The notes beneath the pieces are model-generated. The model saw only the letters and a list, made by a program, of their open reading frames with translations, made no database searches and was not told where the DNA came from. Both the position numbers and the translations under genes were made by a program. DNA of 14,569 nt from Candidatus Bathyarchaeota archaeon (GTDB taxonomy: Archaea > Thermoproteota > Bathyarchaeia > Bathyarchaeales > DTEX01), in NCBI GenBank assembly GCA_003601695.1, contig PIYH01000025.1:1-14569 (forward strand), in the 5' to 3' direction. How positions within the stretch are numbered: position 1 is the first letter of the stretch; each line of letters starts with the position of its first letter. This document shows, in pieces, positions 8,276-14,218 of this stretch.

Positions 8276-9079
8276 ATGAAATCAAAACCGTATGTCACAA
8301 AGAATGATCTTAAAAAGGGACTAAGGAAGGTTGGTCTTCGAGAAGGCGATATAGTATTTGTCCACTCTTCCCTTAGTTCATTTGGCTACGTTGAGAATGG
8401 AGCCGATACAGTTATTGACGCACTTCTTGAAACAGTCGGCTCATCTGGCACTGTTGTTATGCCGGCTTTCACCTGGACTTTATATCATGATAAGGTTGGA
8501 GTTGTATTTGATGTAGCTAATACTCCTGTGAAAAATGAGGTTGGATTGATCCCAGAGGTTTTCAGAAAGAGAAAAGGAGTGATGAGGAGCATTCATATAT
8601 GCCATTCTGTTACGGCGATGGGGCCTCATGCAAAGGATGTTATGGGTGATGGTGTCAGAAGTTTTGGAGAAGGCAGCACCTTTCATCAGCTTTACAAGCT
8701 CGATAGCTGGTATCTTCTACTTGGCGTTGATTTTAGTGTTTGTTCCGCTTTACATATGGTGGAGGAATTTATGCAGGTACCCTACCGTTATTATCGTGAT
8801 TTTCGTCATTCAAAAGTTATACTTCCCGATGGACGGATAATCCCGTGTAAGTCCGTCGAATTCTTAAGAAAAAAGGGATATTACAATGATTTCGTTAAGA
8901 TGGGAGCGATATTTGATCAGGCGGGTATTTTGAGAACGACTTTCATAGGAAATGCAAAAATAATCAATGTCAAGATTAGGGATATCTTTGACGTCACAAA
9001 AAGATATATGGAAAAAGATATAGGCTTCCTGCTAACTCTGGAATCGAGAAGACGATTAAAGCAGGAGATGAACATTTAA
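8276..9079 (+). CDS. Aminoglycoside N(3)-acetyltransferase family protein (AAC(3)-like)
   Basis: Cytoplasmic acetyl-CoA-dependent N-acetyltransferase of the AAC(3)/antibiotic_NAT family (267 residues, the usual family length). Visible family blocks: HSSLSSFG at 30-37, PAFTW at 63-67, RSIH with HS at 104-111 (the histidine-rich active-site stretch), FGEGSTF near 130-136, a LLLG strand near 147, CSALH at 156-160 and VPYR at 168-171. Archaeal members of this family occur far from any drug-resistance setting and their real acceptor is unknown, so resistance should not be assumed. It is the only plus-strand protein gene I call and stands alone, with divergent opp genes to the left and a convergent nitroreductase gene to the right. 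No Shine-Dalgarno precedes the ATG; an AT-rich box at about 8233-8246 suggests a very short leader. Confidence 0.88.
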   Translation: MKSKPYVTKNDLKKGLRKVGLREGDIVFVHSSLSSFGYVENGADTVIDALLETVGSSGTVVMPAFTWTLYHDKVGVVFDVANTPVKNEVGLIPEVFRKRKGVMRSIHICHSVTAMGPHAKDVMGDGVRSFGEGSTFHQLYKLDSWYLLLGVDFSVCSALHMVEEFMQVPYRYYRDFRHSKVILPDGRIIPCKSVEFLRKKGYYNDFVKMGAIFDQAGILRTTFIGNAKIINVKIRDIFDVTKRYMEKDIGFLLTLESRRRLKQEMNI

Positions 9080-9541
9080 CCATTTCCAGAACCATGGAGA
9101 GTAATCTACTGTAAAAAAATGAATCAGTTTAGAATAACGTTTCATGGTTAAACTGGCTTACAAATAGATGTATGAGAAAATATCGGAGAAAAGCAGTGGA
9201 AGACCTTCTGCAAGTCTCTTCACAGTATGAGAATTCCCGGTCTTGTGTGGTTACGCCCGCAACCTACCGAGGTTTAGAGAATATCTTTCACTCACATATG
9301 CGCCTAAGCAGTCTCCTAGAGTGAGAACACTTAACTGAAGCCATTACATAGACACATGCGCATCATGTAAGATGATTATGGTGTAACCTAGTTACTCATT
9401 TAAGGCGTTGACTTGAAACGACGAGACATGAAAACAGAAAAAGAAGAAGTTTGCGGGGGATATTTTCGCGTAGACTAGGCTATCCCGGCTACTCCTCAAA
9501 TTACCCCGTTAAATTTATGAAAATAACTTCCTAAAAGTTGT
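9080..9541. other. Convergent intergenic region, AAC-like gene / nitroreductase
   Basis: About 460 bases where two genes end facing each other. The plus strand has one short open frame, 9172-9324 (50 codons, MRKYRRKAVEDLLQVSS at its start), without ribosome site or recognised family, so I do not call it. On the minus strand, 9467-9489 looks like the first 23 bases of a tRNA, and a T-rich tract follows at about 9430-9450 that may end the nitroreductase transcript. An imperfect pairing of ACGGGG (9504-9509) with CCCCGC (9453-9458) encloses the tRNA-like piece. Confidence 0.5.
9428..9452 (-). terminator. T-rich tract downstream of the nitroreductase gene
   Basis: Read on the minus strand the tract is pyrimidine-rich (CTTCTTCTTTTTCTG and then TTTTC) and lies about 90 bases after the stop of the last gene of the rpiA group. 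T-rich DNA is enough to stop archaeal polymerase. The call rests on composition alone. Confidence 0.3.
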
Positions 9542-10117
9542 TTAGCCTTCACAAATGTTCCATTTAGCTATATCTTTGAATTTTCTTTTGGGTACATGTA
9601 AGACCCCATTCTCGTCGAGCCAATATTTTATGTCTCCATCCCTCATCTCCTCTACAACCGGTTGCTCAGCTGGATATCCCAAGGAGATCACAAGAATTAT
9701 CCTGAGGTTTTCCGGTATTTTAAGGATCTTTCGAAGCTTCTCTCTATCAACGGAGCCCAAGATGCATGAACCCAACCCCTCATCATATGCAACCATAGAG
9801 ATGCTCATTGCAGCTATCCCTGCGTCGTGACCTGAATGCTCACTTATATTCTTGTCTAAGAGAATAACAATGTATGCTCTTGGCATCTCATCTTCAGATG
9901 GCTGATATTCTGGAAGATAGCCAGCCCAACGAAGCGTGCTGAAAACAGGTTTCAGAAGCTTTTCATCATTAACTATGATGTATTTTAAGGGTTGAAGATT
10001 CATGGCTGATGGTGAAAGCCTAGCAGCATCGACACACTTCTTTAAGATTTCCTCCGGAACTTCCTTCTGGAGATACTTTCTAACAGTTCTGCGGCTAACT
10101 ATCTTCTCGTATATCAT
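9542..10117 (-). CDS. Nitroreductase-family FMN-dependent oxidoreductase
   Basis: Cytoplasmic flavoprotein of the nitroreductase fold that uses NAD(P)H to reduce an unknown acceptor. In the 191-residue protein: SRRTVRKY at 8-15 (FMN phosphate contact), SPSAMNLQP at 35-43 (flavin binding), HDAGIAAMSISMVAYDEGLG at 97-116 followed by SCILG, and LGYPAE near 146-151. These are the standard order and spacing of small members of the family. The frame begins at GTG 10123, but a GGGGAGG site at 10127-10133 stands nine bases from ATG 10117 and only three from the GTG, so I start at 10117. It lies 55 bases downstream of rpiA on the same strand and is probably in the same transcript. The substrate cannot be read from the sequence; BluB- or FbiB-like roles are possible in this superfamily but no specific motif supports them. 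Confidence 0.88.
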   Translation of the reverse strand: MIYEKIVSRRTVRKYLQKEVPEEILKKCVDAARLSPSAMNLQPLKYIIVNDEKLLKPVFSTLRWAGYLPEYQPSEDEMPRAYIVILLDKNISEHSGHDAGIAAMSISMVAYDEGLGSCILGSVDREKLRKILKIPENLRIILVISLGYPAEQPVVEEMRDGDIKYWLDENGVLHVPKRKFKDIAKWNICEG

Positions 10118-10172
10118 GAACACCAGCCTCCCCTTGCTGCCTATAATAATTGCTTCAATAAATCATTTTTAT

Positions 10173-10868
10173 TTACATCTTTCTTTTGAGAATTTTGACG
10201 CCGCTCTGCGTGCCGATGAAAACTTCATCAGCTACCCCTATGAACAGACCGGTCTCGATGATTCCAGGGATTCTCTTCAAGCGGGATTCAAGATCCATGG
10301 GATCCTCAATAACCCCGAAGTCAACATCCAGAATGAAGTTTCCATTATCCGTCACGTAGGGGCCGGATCCATCTTTCCTCTCCCTTAACCTCGGCTTCCC
10401 GCCTATCCTTCTTATTTTGTCAGCTACGAGCGGCAGTGCAAATGGTAAAACTTCAACAGGTAAAAGCTGCCCTCTACCAAGAGAAGATGTCAGCTTAGTC
10501 TCGTCGGCAACGATTATTAATTTCTCGGAAGCGGCAGCCACTATCTTCTCTCGAGTAAGGGCGCCTCCCATCCCCTTTATAAGATTTAGATCATCGTCTA
10601 TCTGGTCAGCTCCATCTATATCTAAGGAGAGTAGAGGATGCTCGTTCAGCGTTGTAAGAGGCACTCCGCACTTAACAGCCAAGAGAAATGTCTTATAAGA
10701 AGATGGAACTCCTAGAATCTTCAAGTTCTCTTCTCTTATCCTCCGCCCTAACTCGCGTATGGCATACGCAACTGTCGATCCGCTTCCAAGCCCTATGATG
10801 TAGCCGTCTTTCACCTTCTTAGCCGCTTCTAGGGCAGCCCGCCTCTTCGCATCCTCCCTCCAGCTCAT
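10173..10868 (-). CDS. rpiA: Ribose-5-phosphate isomerase A
   Basis: Interconverts ribose 5-phosphate and ribulose 5-phosphate in the cytoplasm, feeding nucleotide synthesis through the pentose phosphate reactions used by archaea. The 231-residue protein has the full family pattern: GLGSGST at 26-32 (phosphate binding), DGAD at 85-88 (catalytic Asp pair), IKGMGGALTREK at 97-108 with the catalytic Lys and Glu, LPVEVLP at about 136-142, and TDNGNFILDVDFG near 173. After DGAD the usual Glu is Gln (DGADQ), which does not remove a catalytic residue known to me. The ATG shares one base with the stop of the upstream coiled-coil gene (TAATG) and follows a GGAGGA site, so translation of the two is probably coupled. 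Confidence 0.96.
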   Translation of the reverse strand: MSWREDAKRRAALEAAKKVKDGYIIGLGSGSTVAYAIRELGRRIREENLKILGVPSSYKTFLLAVKCGVPLTTLNEHPLLSLDIDGADQIDDDLNLIKGMGGALTREKIVAAASEKLIIVADETKLTSSLGRGQLLPVEVLPFALPLVADKIRRIGGKPRLRERKDGSGPYVTDNGNFILDVDFGVIEDPMDLESRLKRIPGIIETGLFIGVADEVFIGTQSGVKILKRKM

Positions 10869-11554
10869 TATTCCTCCACTTCCATCTGGCCAAGTCTCCT
10901 AAGAACTTTCTCGACCTCAGATACTATCTGCTCAACTCTCTTCTCCACATCAGATCTTTCCGGCTCCGGAGGAGGCTTAACTCGGGCTTTCCTAACTTTC
11001 GGCTTGGGAGTCGGCTTCTTAACAGTCTTCTCTTTCGGGGTCTTCTCCTTCTCAACTTCTGGTTCCTTTTCCTTTTCAATCGGAGTGAATCCGGAGATTG
11101 CTCTTAGCTCTTCAATTCTTCGAGTGATCTGATCGAAACGTTCCGAGAAGATCTTGATGATCTCCTCTTGCATTCTTTCAAGCTCATTTAATGCAACGAT
11201 TGATTCTCCCCTAGCAATCTCCTCCTTTATTCTCTCAAGTTCAACCCTATATTTCTCGGCGAGCCTATCCCTTTCCTCTTCTGTAATCTTGCCTTCCGCA
11301 TGTGCCTCATAAAGTCTGCGAACAGCATATCCGAGAATTTCACGCTCGATATCGAGCACTCTAATCTTCTTCTTGGCTTCTTCATACATCTCCGGTGAGA
11401 CTGTTCTTTTAATGGTGGGAGATGTGGCGATGAGTGGCGGAGTATGCTGACTCTGGGCTTTCCTTCTTTCACGCTCCATTATCAGCAAAGTTGCTAAACC
11501 TACCGAGACAGCGGCAAGTATGCCAGTTACTAGAAACCATGCTGAAGGATCCAC
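10868..11554 (-). CDS. Membrane-anchored coiled-coil protein of unknown function
   Basis: I do not recognise a named family. The protein has one N-terminal membrane helix (about residues 5-26, SAWFLVTGILAAVSVG then LATLLI) followed by basic residues RERRK, which predicts a cytoplasmic body. A long, highly charged helical region with heptad character runs from about 55 to 160. A Lys/Pro/Glu-rich flexible linker (about 165-198, repeated KEK, TPK and PKP units) follows, and then a final amphipathic helix with VEQIVSEVEKVLRRL. The frame opens at TTG 11572, but GAGGGA at 11561-11566 lies six bases before GTG 11554, which gives a shorter and more natural start (228 residues). Its last base overlaps the rpiA start. 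Coupling to rpiA may only reflect operon packing. A scaffold or envelope-tethering role is a guess. Confidence 0.75.
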   Translation of the reverse strand: MDPSAWFLVTGILAAVSVGLATLLIMERERRKAQSQHTPPLIATSPTIKRTVSPEMYEEAKKKIRVLDIEREILGYAVRRLYEAHAEGKITEEERDRLAEKYRVELERIKEEIARGESIVALNELERMQEEIIKIFSERFDQITRRIEELRAISGFTPIEKEKEPEVEKEKTPKEKTVKKPTPKPKVRKARVKPPPEPERSDVEKRVEQIVSEVEKVLRRLGQMEVEE

Positions 11555-11593
11555 GGATTTTCCCTCAATCAATCAAGAAGTAAGCATGCTTCC

Positions 11594-11623
11594 AAAATAA
11601 ATATAACTTTCTATCAAGTTATA
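11594..11623 (-). promoter_or_regulatory. TATA box overlapped by a perfect inverted repeat (possible operator)
   Basis: The minus strand carries a TATA-like box (TTATATTTATTTT, about 11594-11606) some 46 bases before the chosen start of the coiled-coil gene, giving a predicted leader that just includes the ribosome site. Overlapping it, TATAACTT at 11602-11609 and AAGTTATA at 11616-11623 form a perfect 8-6-8 inverted repeat. A dimeric repressor bound there would cover the TATA/BRE region and block transcription of the coiled-coil, rpiA and nitroreductase genes. No cognate regulator is identified. Confidence 0.4.
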
Positions 11624-11648
11624 GCCTTACGGAACAAAGTGGTTAAGC

Positions 11649-12164
11649 TCAGTACCTATAAATTTTATGTCCATGTTTCCCCACCAAGGGAACAAATGCA
11701 ACCCCGCCCAGATCCTCCTCCAAAAAATCATCGTTAACTCTCCTTATCCGTAGGAGAGTCTGGTAAAAGCCAACAGCACCGACTGGAAGAACGAGTATGC
11801 CTCCAACCTTTAACTGCTCCTTTAAGGGCGGAGGAACATAGGGCGCCGCGGCTGTGACCAGAATTCTATCAAATGGAGCTCTCTCCGGAAAGCCTAAGGA
11901 CCCATCTCCGCAAATAACAGTAACTCGCTCCTCAAATCCAGCTTGTTCAATATTCCTCCTAGCGCGCTCCGCCAGCTCTGGAATTATCTCAATTGTGTAA
12001 ACGTGTCCCCACTCCTTCCTAGGCTTGTCGCTTGGAGCGACTATCTCAGCTATAGTTGAGGAATGCCAGCCGCATCCAGATCCAACCTCTAAAACCTTAT
12101 GTCCAACCTTTAGCTCAAGAGCTTCATTCATTATTGATACCATGTCTCGTCCAGCTAGCCGCAT
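11649..12164 (-). CDS. pcm: Protein-L-isoaspartate O-methyltransferase, C-terminal part (catalytic domain)
   Basis: PCMT moves a methyl group from S-adenosylmethionine to isoaspartyl residues of damaged proteins. This frame carries most of the Rossmann methyltransferase domain: MVSIMNEALEL, the SAM-binding motif VLEVGSGCGWHSSTIAEIV split by normal spacing, HVYTIEIIPELAERARRNI, ICGDGSLGFPERAPFDRI, and VTAAAPYVPPPLKEQL with GGILVLPVG. It is well preserved and has no other lesion. It begins at an ATG that is the loop of a hairpin and has no ribosome site. The codons before it belong, in the same frame, to the N-terminal part at 12168-12359, separated only by a TAG. The first 7 residues (MRLAGRD) have no counterpart in normal PCMTs, where SAP-His-Met-Val is continuous. 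Alone it lacks the substrate-side N-terminal region. Confidence 0.85.
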   Translation of the reverse strand: MRLAGRDMVSIMNEALELKVGHKVLEVGSGCGWHSSTIAEIVAPSDKPRKEWGHVYTIEIIPELAERARRNIEQAGFEERVTVICGDGSLGFPERAPFDRILVTAAAPYVPPPLKEQLKVGGILVLPVGAVGFYQTLLRIRRVNDDFLEEDLGGVAFVPLVGKHGHKIYRY

Positions 12165-12176
12165 CGGCTAACTGAG
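12144..12176 (-). other. 30-base palindromic insertion with TAG and ATG inside pcm
   Basis: Archaeal PCMTs read GQT(I/V)SAP-H-MV. Here SAP (codon CCA, 12177-12179) is followed by 33 bases instead of one His codon before ATG GTA (12138-12143). Within the extra DNA, arms 12165-12174 and 12152-12161 form a ten-pair stem with loop ATG (12162-12164). One pair is G-U in the mRNA but would be C-A on the other strand, so pairing is better in the transcript. The in-frame TAG (12168-12170) lies in the 5' arm. The extra length is a multiple of three and keeps the frame. Removing bases so that CCAC joins ACATG would restore the canonical His codon. I could not fold a standard archaeal bulge-helix-bulge intron motif at those borders. 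Confidence 0.7.
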
Positions 12177-12359
12177 TGGCGCAGAAACAGTCTGTCCCCT
12201 ACCTATAGGTAGGGGCGTGTCCACGGCGGCATATTCCTTATTCTCCTCATATAGGAAGAGACTTCTAGGAACCTTCCTCATCGCCCTGATCACTCTTGGA
12301 GTCTTGAGAATGCCACTTTTCACAAGATAATCGACAAGCTCATCCCATTCTCTACGCAC
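12168..12359 (-). CDS. pcm: Protein-L-isoaspartate O-methyltransferase, N-terminal part (ends at in-frame TAG)
   Basis: The 63 codons encode the N-terminal substrate-side region of PCMT: REWDELVDYLVKSGIL, RVIRAMRKVPRSLF, EYAAVDTPLPIGRGQTVSAP. This matches the family up to the SAP motif, then ends LS and a TAG. The catalytic domain continues in the same frame from the second codon after the stop (11649-12164). Start: GTG at 12359 is the only possible one, since TAG lies two codons upstream in frame, and a strong GGAGGA site (12367-12372) is seven bases away. A TATA-like box lies at about 12409-12420 (TTTTTAGA on the minus strand). The strong start signal and the good conservation of both parts argue against old decay. 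Whether the two parts yield one protein, two or none is unknown. Confidence 0.85.
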   Translation of the reverse strand: MRREWDELVDYLVKSGILKTPRVIRAMRKVPRSLFLYEENKEYAAVDTPLPIGRGQTVSAPLS

Positions 12360-12402
12360 ATGCTAATCCTCCAAACCCATCATTCCAGATATTATATTAT
12401 CA

Positions 12403-12558
12403 GTGAGGAATCTAAAAATAATATGCTTGCCCTTTTACATTCAAAGAGATGGTGGCTATAGAAAAGTTCTCAAGGAACTAAGAAGACAGGATGGAGTCTC
12501 CTTATCTTTTAGAAGAAGCGAAATATTGATGAACAAAAGTTTATTTAAACATATATAA
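12403..12558 (+). other. Small open frame of doubtful reality upstream of the tRNA
   Basis: A 51-residue plus-strand frame starts at GTG 12403, contains LKELRRQDGVSLSFRRSEIL, and ends inside the TATA box of the tRNA-Gly gene. Composition looks protein-like, but there is no ribosome site, no recognised family, and it covers the pcm promoter region on the other strand. It may be a chance frame or a truncated remnant. Apart from this and the promoters, I see nothing in 12360-12581. Confidence 0.15.
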
Positions 12559-12559
12559 G
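12550..12559 (+). promoter_or_regulatory. TATA box of tRNA-Gly
   Basis: CATATATAAG is centred 27 bases before the first base of the mature tRNA, which is the standard archaeal TATA-to-start distance, so the transcript would begin at or just before the tRNA itself. Confidence 0.7.
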
Positions 12560-12581
12560 CAAGTTAACCAATCCGCAAGTG

Positions 12582-12655
12582 GCGGCCGTAGTCTAGTCTG
12601 GTTAGGACATCGGCCTCCCGAGCCGACAGCCCGGGTTCAAATCCCGGCGGCCGCA
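12582..12655 (+). tRNA. tRNA-Gly (anticodon CCC)
   Basis: Cloverleaf read by eye: the acceptor stem GCGGCCG pairs perfectly with CGGCCGC, TA at positions 8-9, D arm GTCT/GGAC with a GG-containing loop, anticodon stem TCGGC/GCCGA with loop CTCCCGA giving anticodon CCC (glycine codon GGG), variable loop CAGC, and T arm CCGGG/CCCGG with loop TTCAAAT. The discriminator base is A at 12655. CCA is not encoded and there is no intron. The 3' end directly touches the stop codon of the convergent CcdA-like gene (12656). Confidence 0.95.
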
Positions 12656-12853
12656 TCAAAATTTAGAAGAAGAATCTTTCGACATATGAAAATTGAGAAT
12701 GTTCGGGTTTGTTTTAGAATTTTCACCTTTTAGGCGTCTTATTGCTTCTTTTAATGCATTTTCACAAACTTTAGAAACATTTAAGCCTAATTCCTTAGCT
12801 TCTCTGAGAACATCCTCATCTACCCTTATTGAAGTAACTCTGGCTTTTCCCAC
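12656..12853 (-). CDS. CcdA-like ribbon-helix-helix antitoxin-type protein
   Basis: A 65-residue protein. Residues about 6-43 form a ribbon-helix-helix DNA-binding fold: beta strand VTSIRVDEDV, then a helix REAKELG, the turn LNVSKV, and a second helix CENALKEAIRRL. The pattern (ELGLNVSKVCENALKEAIR) is that of CcdA-family antitoxins common in archaea. The last 20 residues are polar and likely disordered, where a toxin would bind. No toxin gene is adjacent: downstream is the tRNA gene, upstream the Eis-like gene in its own unit. The start is GTG 12853; TGA lies three codons upstream, so no longer start exists. A TATA-like run (12864-12875) is only 16 bases from the start, closer than usual. It may be a solitary regulator rather than part of a toxin-antitoxin pair. 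Confidence 0.75.
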   Translation of the reverse strand: MGKARVTSIRVDEDVLREAKELGLNVSKVCENALKEAIRRLKGENSKTNPNILNFHMSKDSSSKF

Positions 12854-12994
12854 CCTAAATCACAAATATATAAAACCATTCTCTTTTTGCATTAATTTTG
12901 TCGTAGCGAAACATAACGAGAAGCCGGAGGACTAATCTGCAACATCGTTTTAGTAGTGATTCCGTAATCAAATAGATAATTCATATATTTTGCG

Positions 12995-14128
12995 TTAGAA
13001 GCGATCAATTCTCCAGATGTATGGGAATGACTTAGGGAATAAGACTTTAAGGAGACGGATGTTTCCTTTCACATGCACTTTGTCCTCGTTTATTGCGTCT
13101 TCTACGCTTCTATACCCAACGACAAGTTGCGTGAGTATTGATTGTGGAAGATCAATTCTGTTTCTCCCTTTCCCCTCGGTTACTTCGAGTCTTCCGCCTT
13201 CAACCGTGAATAGTGTGCTTCCAAGCTCGGTCTTAACTTCAACCTCACCTTCTTTAAGATTTGATTCGTCAATCCTCAGTTGAAGTTCTTCTTTGATCTT
13301 CTCGAAAAGAGTCTTTTGATTAATTATCCTCATCATTCCCCCTCCGTTCTTTGGATATTTTATTCTCAATTCCGCCCCAAACCTATGGCAATACTCCGCG
13401 AATGGATGATCGAAAGGAATTGATAGACGGATCTGCCCGAACCTCCTTTCTAATGCTCTAGATGCAAGTTCATTTAGGACCGTGCTGAAAGAATGAGAGT
13501 TCTCAGCACCGACCTCGGTCACCAAAAACTCATAGTCATATCTCTCATACCTTTCATCAGGATCCATGCTTCTGTGGAAGGCAGCATATGCTACAACTCT
13601 TCCTTCCTTCTCCAAGACAAATGCTGGAGGAGGATATCCGGGTCTTCTGCTGGGGCGGAAGCCCTTCCAATCCTTGCCCCTCAGAACCGTACACGTTCTC
13701 CTCCTATTGTTATCGTGGTATATCCTCAGCACCGATTCGATGTCCTCCTCCGTGAAGTCTCTCACCGTATATTCACTTCTCCTTTGAGCTTCCTCAGCAT
13801 CCCTCGTATTCAAGGTTAAAATGTGCTCTGGCAGGCACGATGCGTAACCAAACTTCGTATAAAAATTAGGTATTCCAAATAGCATTGAAACGTCGTATCC
13901 TTCATCAAACATGTACTTGATGATGCGGGTCATGCATCTTCGAGCATACCCCTTCATTCTATGCTCCTTTTTTGTCTCTACACCCGCGACACCTCCCATC
14001 CTCACTATGGAGGAACCTATCCTCATCTCATATGAAACAAGACGCACATAACTAACCGACTTGCCATCTATTAGTGCTTCTTCATAATGAACTTCCTTTT
14101 CGTCTCTTCCACGAAAAACCACAGTCAT
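12995..14128 (-). CDS. Eis-like GNAT N-acetyltransferase with C-terminal sterol-carrier-like domain
   Basis: Acetyl-CoA-dependent acetyltransferase of the Eis type (tandem GNAT folds plus an SCP2-like domain; about 380-400 residues in the family, 377 here). The first GNAT domain (about 1-120) has MGGVAGVETKKEHRMKGYAR at 44-63, where EHRMKGYA is the acetyl-CoA-binding turn, and the family block LFGIPNFYTKFGY at 83-95. A second, degenerate GNAT fold spans about 120-265 (DFTEEDIESVLRIYH, FVLEKEGRVVAYAAFH). The tail from about 275 (LFTVEGGRLEVTEGKG, then LTQLVVGYRSVED) fits the SCP2-like part. Actinobacterial Eis acetylates aminoglycosides and proteins; the archaeal substrate is unknown. The ATG at 14128 has no ribosome site; a TTTTTATTCG box at 14151-14160 is about 28 bases upstream, so the mRNA is probably leaderless. 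Confidence 0.88.
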   Translation of the reverse strand: MTVVFRGRDEKEVHYEEALIDGKSVSYVRLVSYEMRIGSSIVRMGGVAGVETKKEHRMKGYARRCMTRIIKYMFDEGYDVSMLFGIPNFYTKFGYASCLPEHILTLNTRDAEEAQRRSEYTVRDFTEEDIESVLRIYHDNNRRRTCTVLRGKDWKGFRPSRRPGYPPPAFVLEKEGRVVAYAAFHRSMDPDERYERYDYEFLVTEVGAENSHSFSTVLNELASRALERRFGQIRLSIPFDHPFAEYCHRFGAELRIKYPKNGGGMMRIINQKTLFEKIKEELQLRIDESNLKEGEVEVKTELGSTLFTVEGGRLEVTEGKGRNRIDLPQSILTQLVVGYRSVEDAINEDKVHVKGNIRLLKVLFPKSFPYIWRIDRF

Positions 14129-14150
14129 GGTTTAGGATGTAAAGAATCTA

Positions 14151-14160
14151 CGAATAAAAA
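14151..14160 (-). promoter_or_regulatory. Probable TATA box of the leaderless Eis-like gene
   Basis: The minus strand reads TTTTTATTCG with its centre about 28 bases before the ATG at 14128. Transcription starting 26-27 bases downstream would begin at or one base before the start codon, which agrees with the absence of a ribosome site. Confidence 0.45.
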
Positions 14161-14179
14161 CTTTCCGTTCCCCATCCAA

Positions 14180-14218
14180 AAATTCTCGGAATAGAGAATT
14201 TAAGCGCTGAAAGCGCTT
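14180..14218 (-). terminator. Two tandem hairpins, possible end of the CRISPR transcript
   Basis: AAATTCTC (14180-14187) and GAGAATTT (14194-14201) form a perfect 8-6-8 inverted repeat. It is joined directly to AAGCGC (14202-14207) and GCGCTT (14213-14218) with a five-base loop. On the minus strand the first repeat is followed by further T residues (GAGAATTTTTGG), like a terminator, and would lie downstream of the CRISPR array. The hairpins are upstream of the Eis-like promoter, so an operator role is an alternative. Confidence 0.4.

Noticed and set aside
9172..9324. 50-codon plus-strand frame after the AAC-like gene
   Set aside because: No ribosome site, no recognised family, short enough to occur by chance.
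9080..9541. SRP RNA, RNase P RNA or C/D box sRNA in the convergent spacer
   Set aside because: None of the conserved cores was found; a GATGATT stretch lacks a proper D box partner.
10002..10388. 128-codon plus-strand frame across nitroreductase and rpiA
   Set aside because: Antisense shadow of two clearly conserved minus-strand genes.
12144..12182. Archaeal bulge-helix-bulge intron at the pcm insertion
   Set aside because: At the borders that would restore the His codon, the required four-pair central helix and three-base bulges do not form by eye; kept only as a remote option in the finding.
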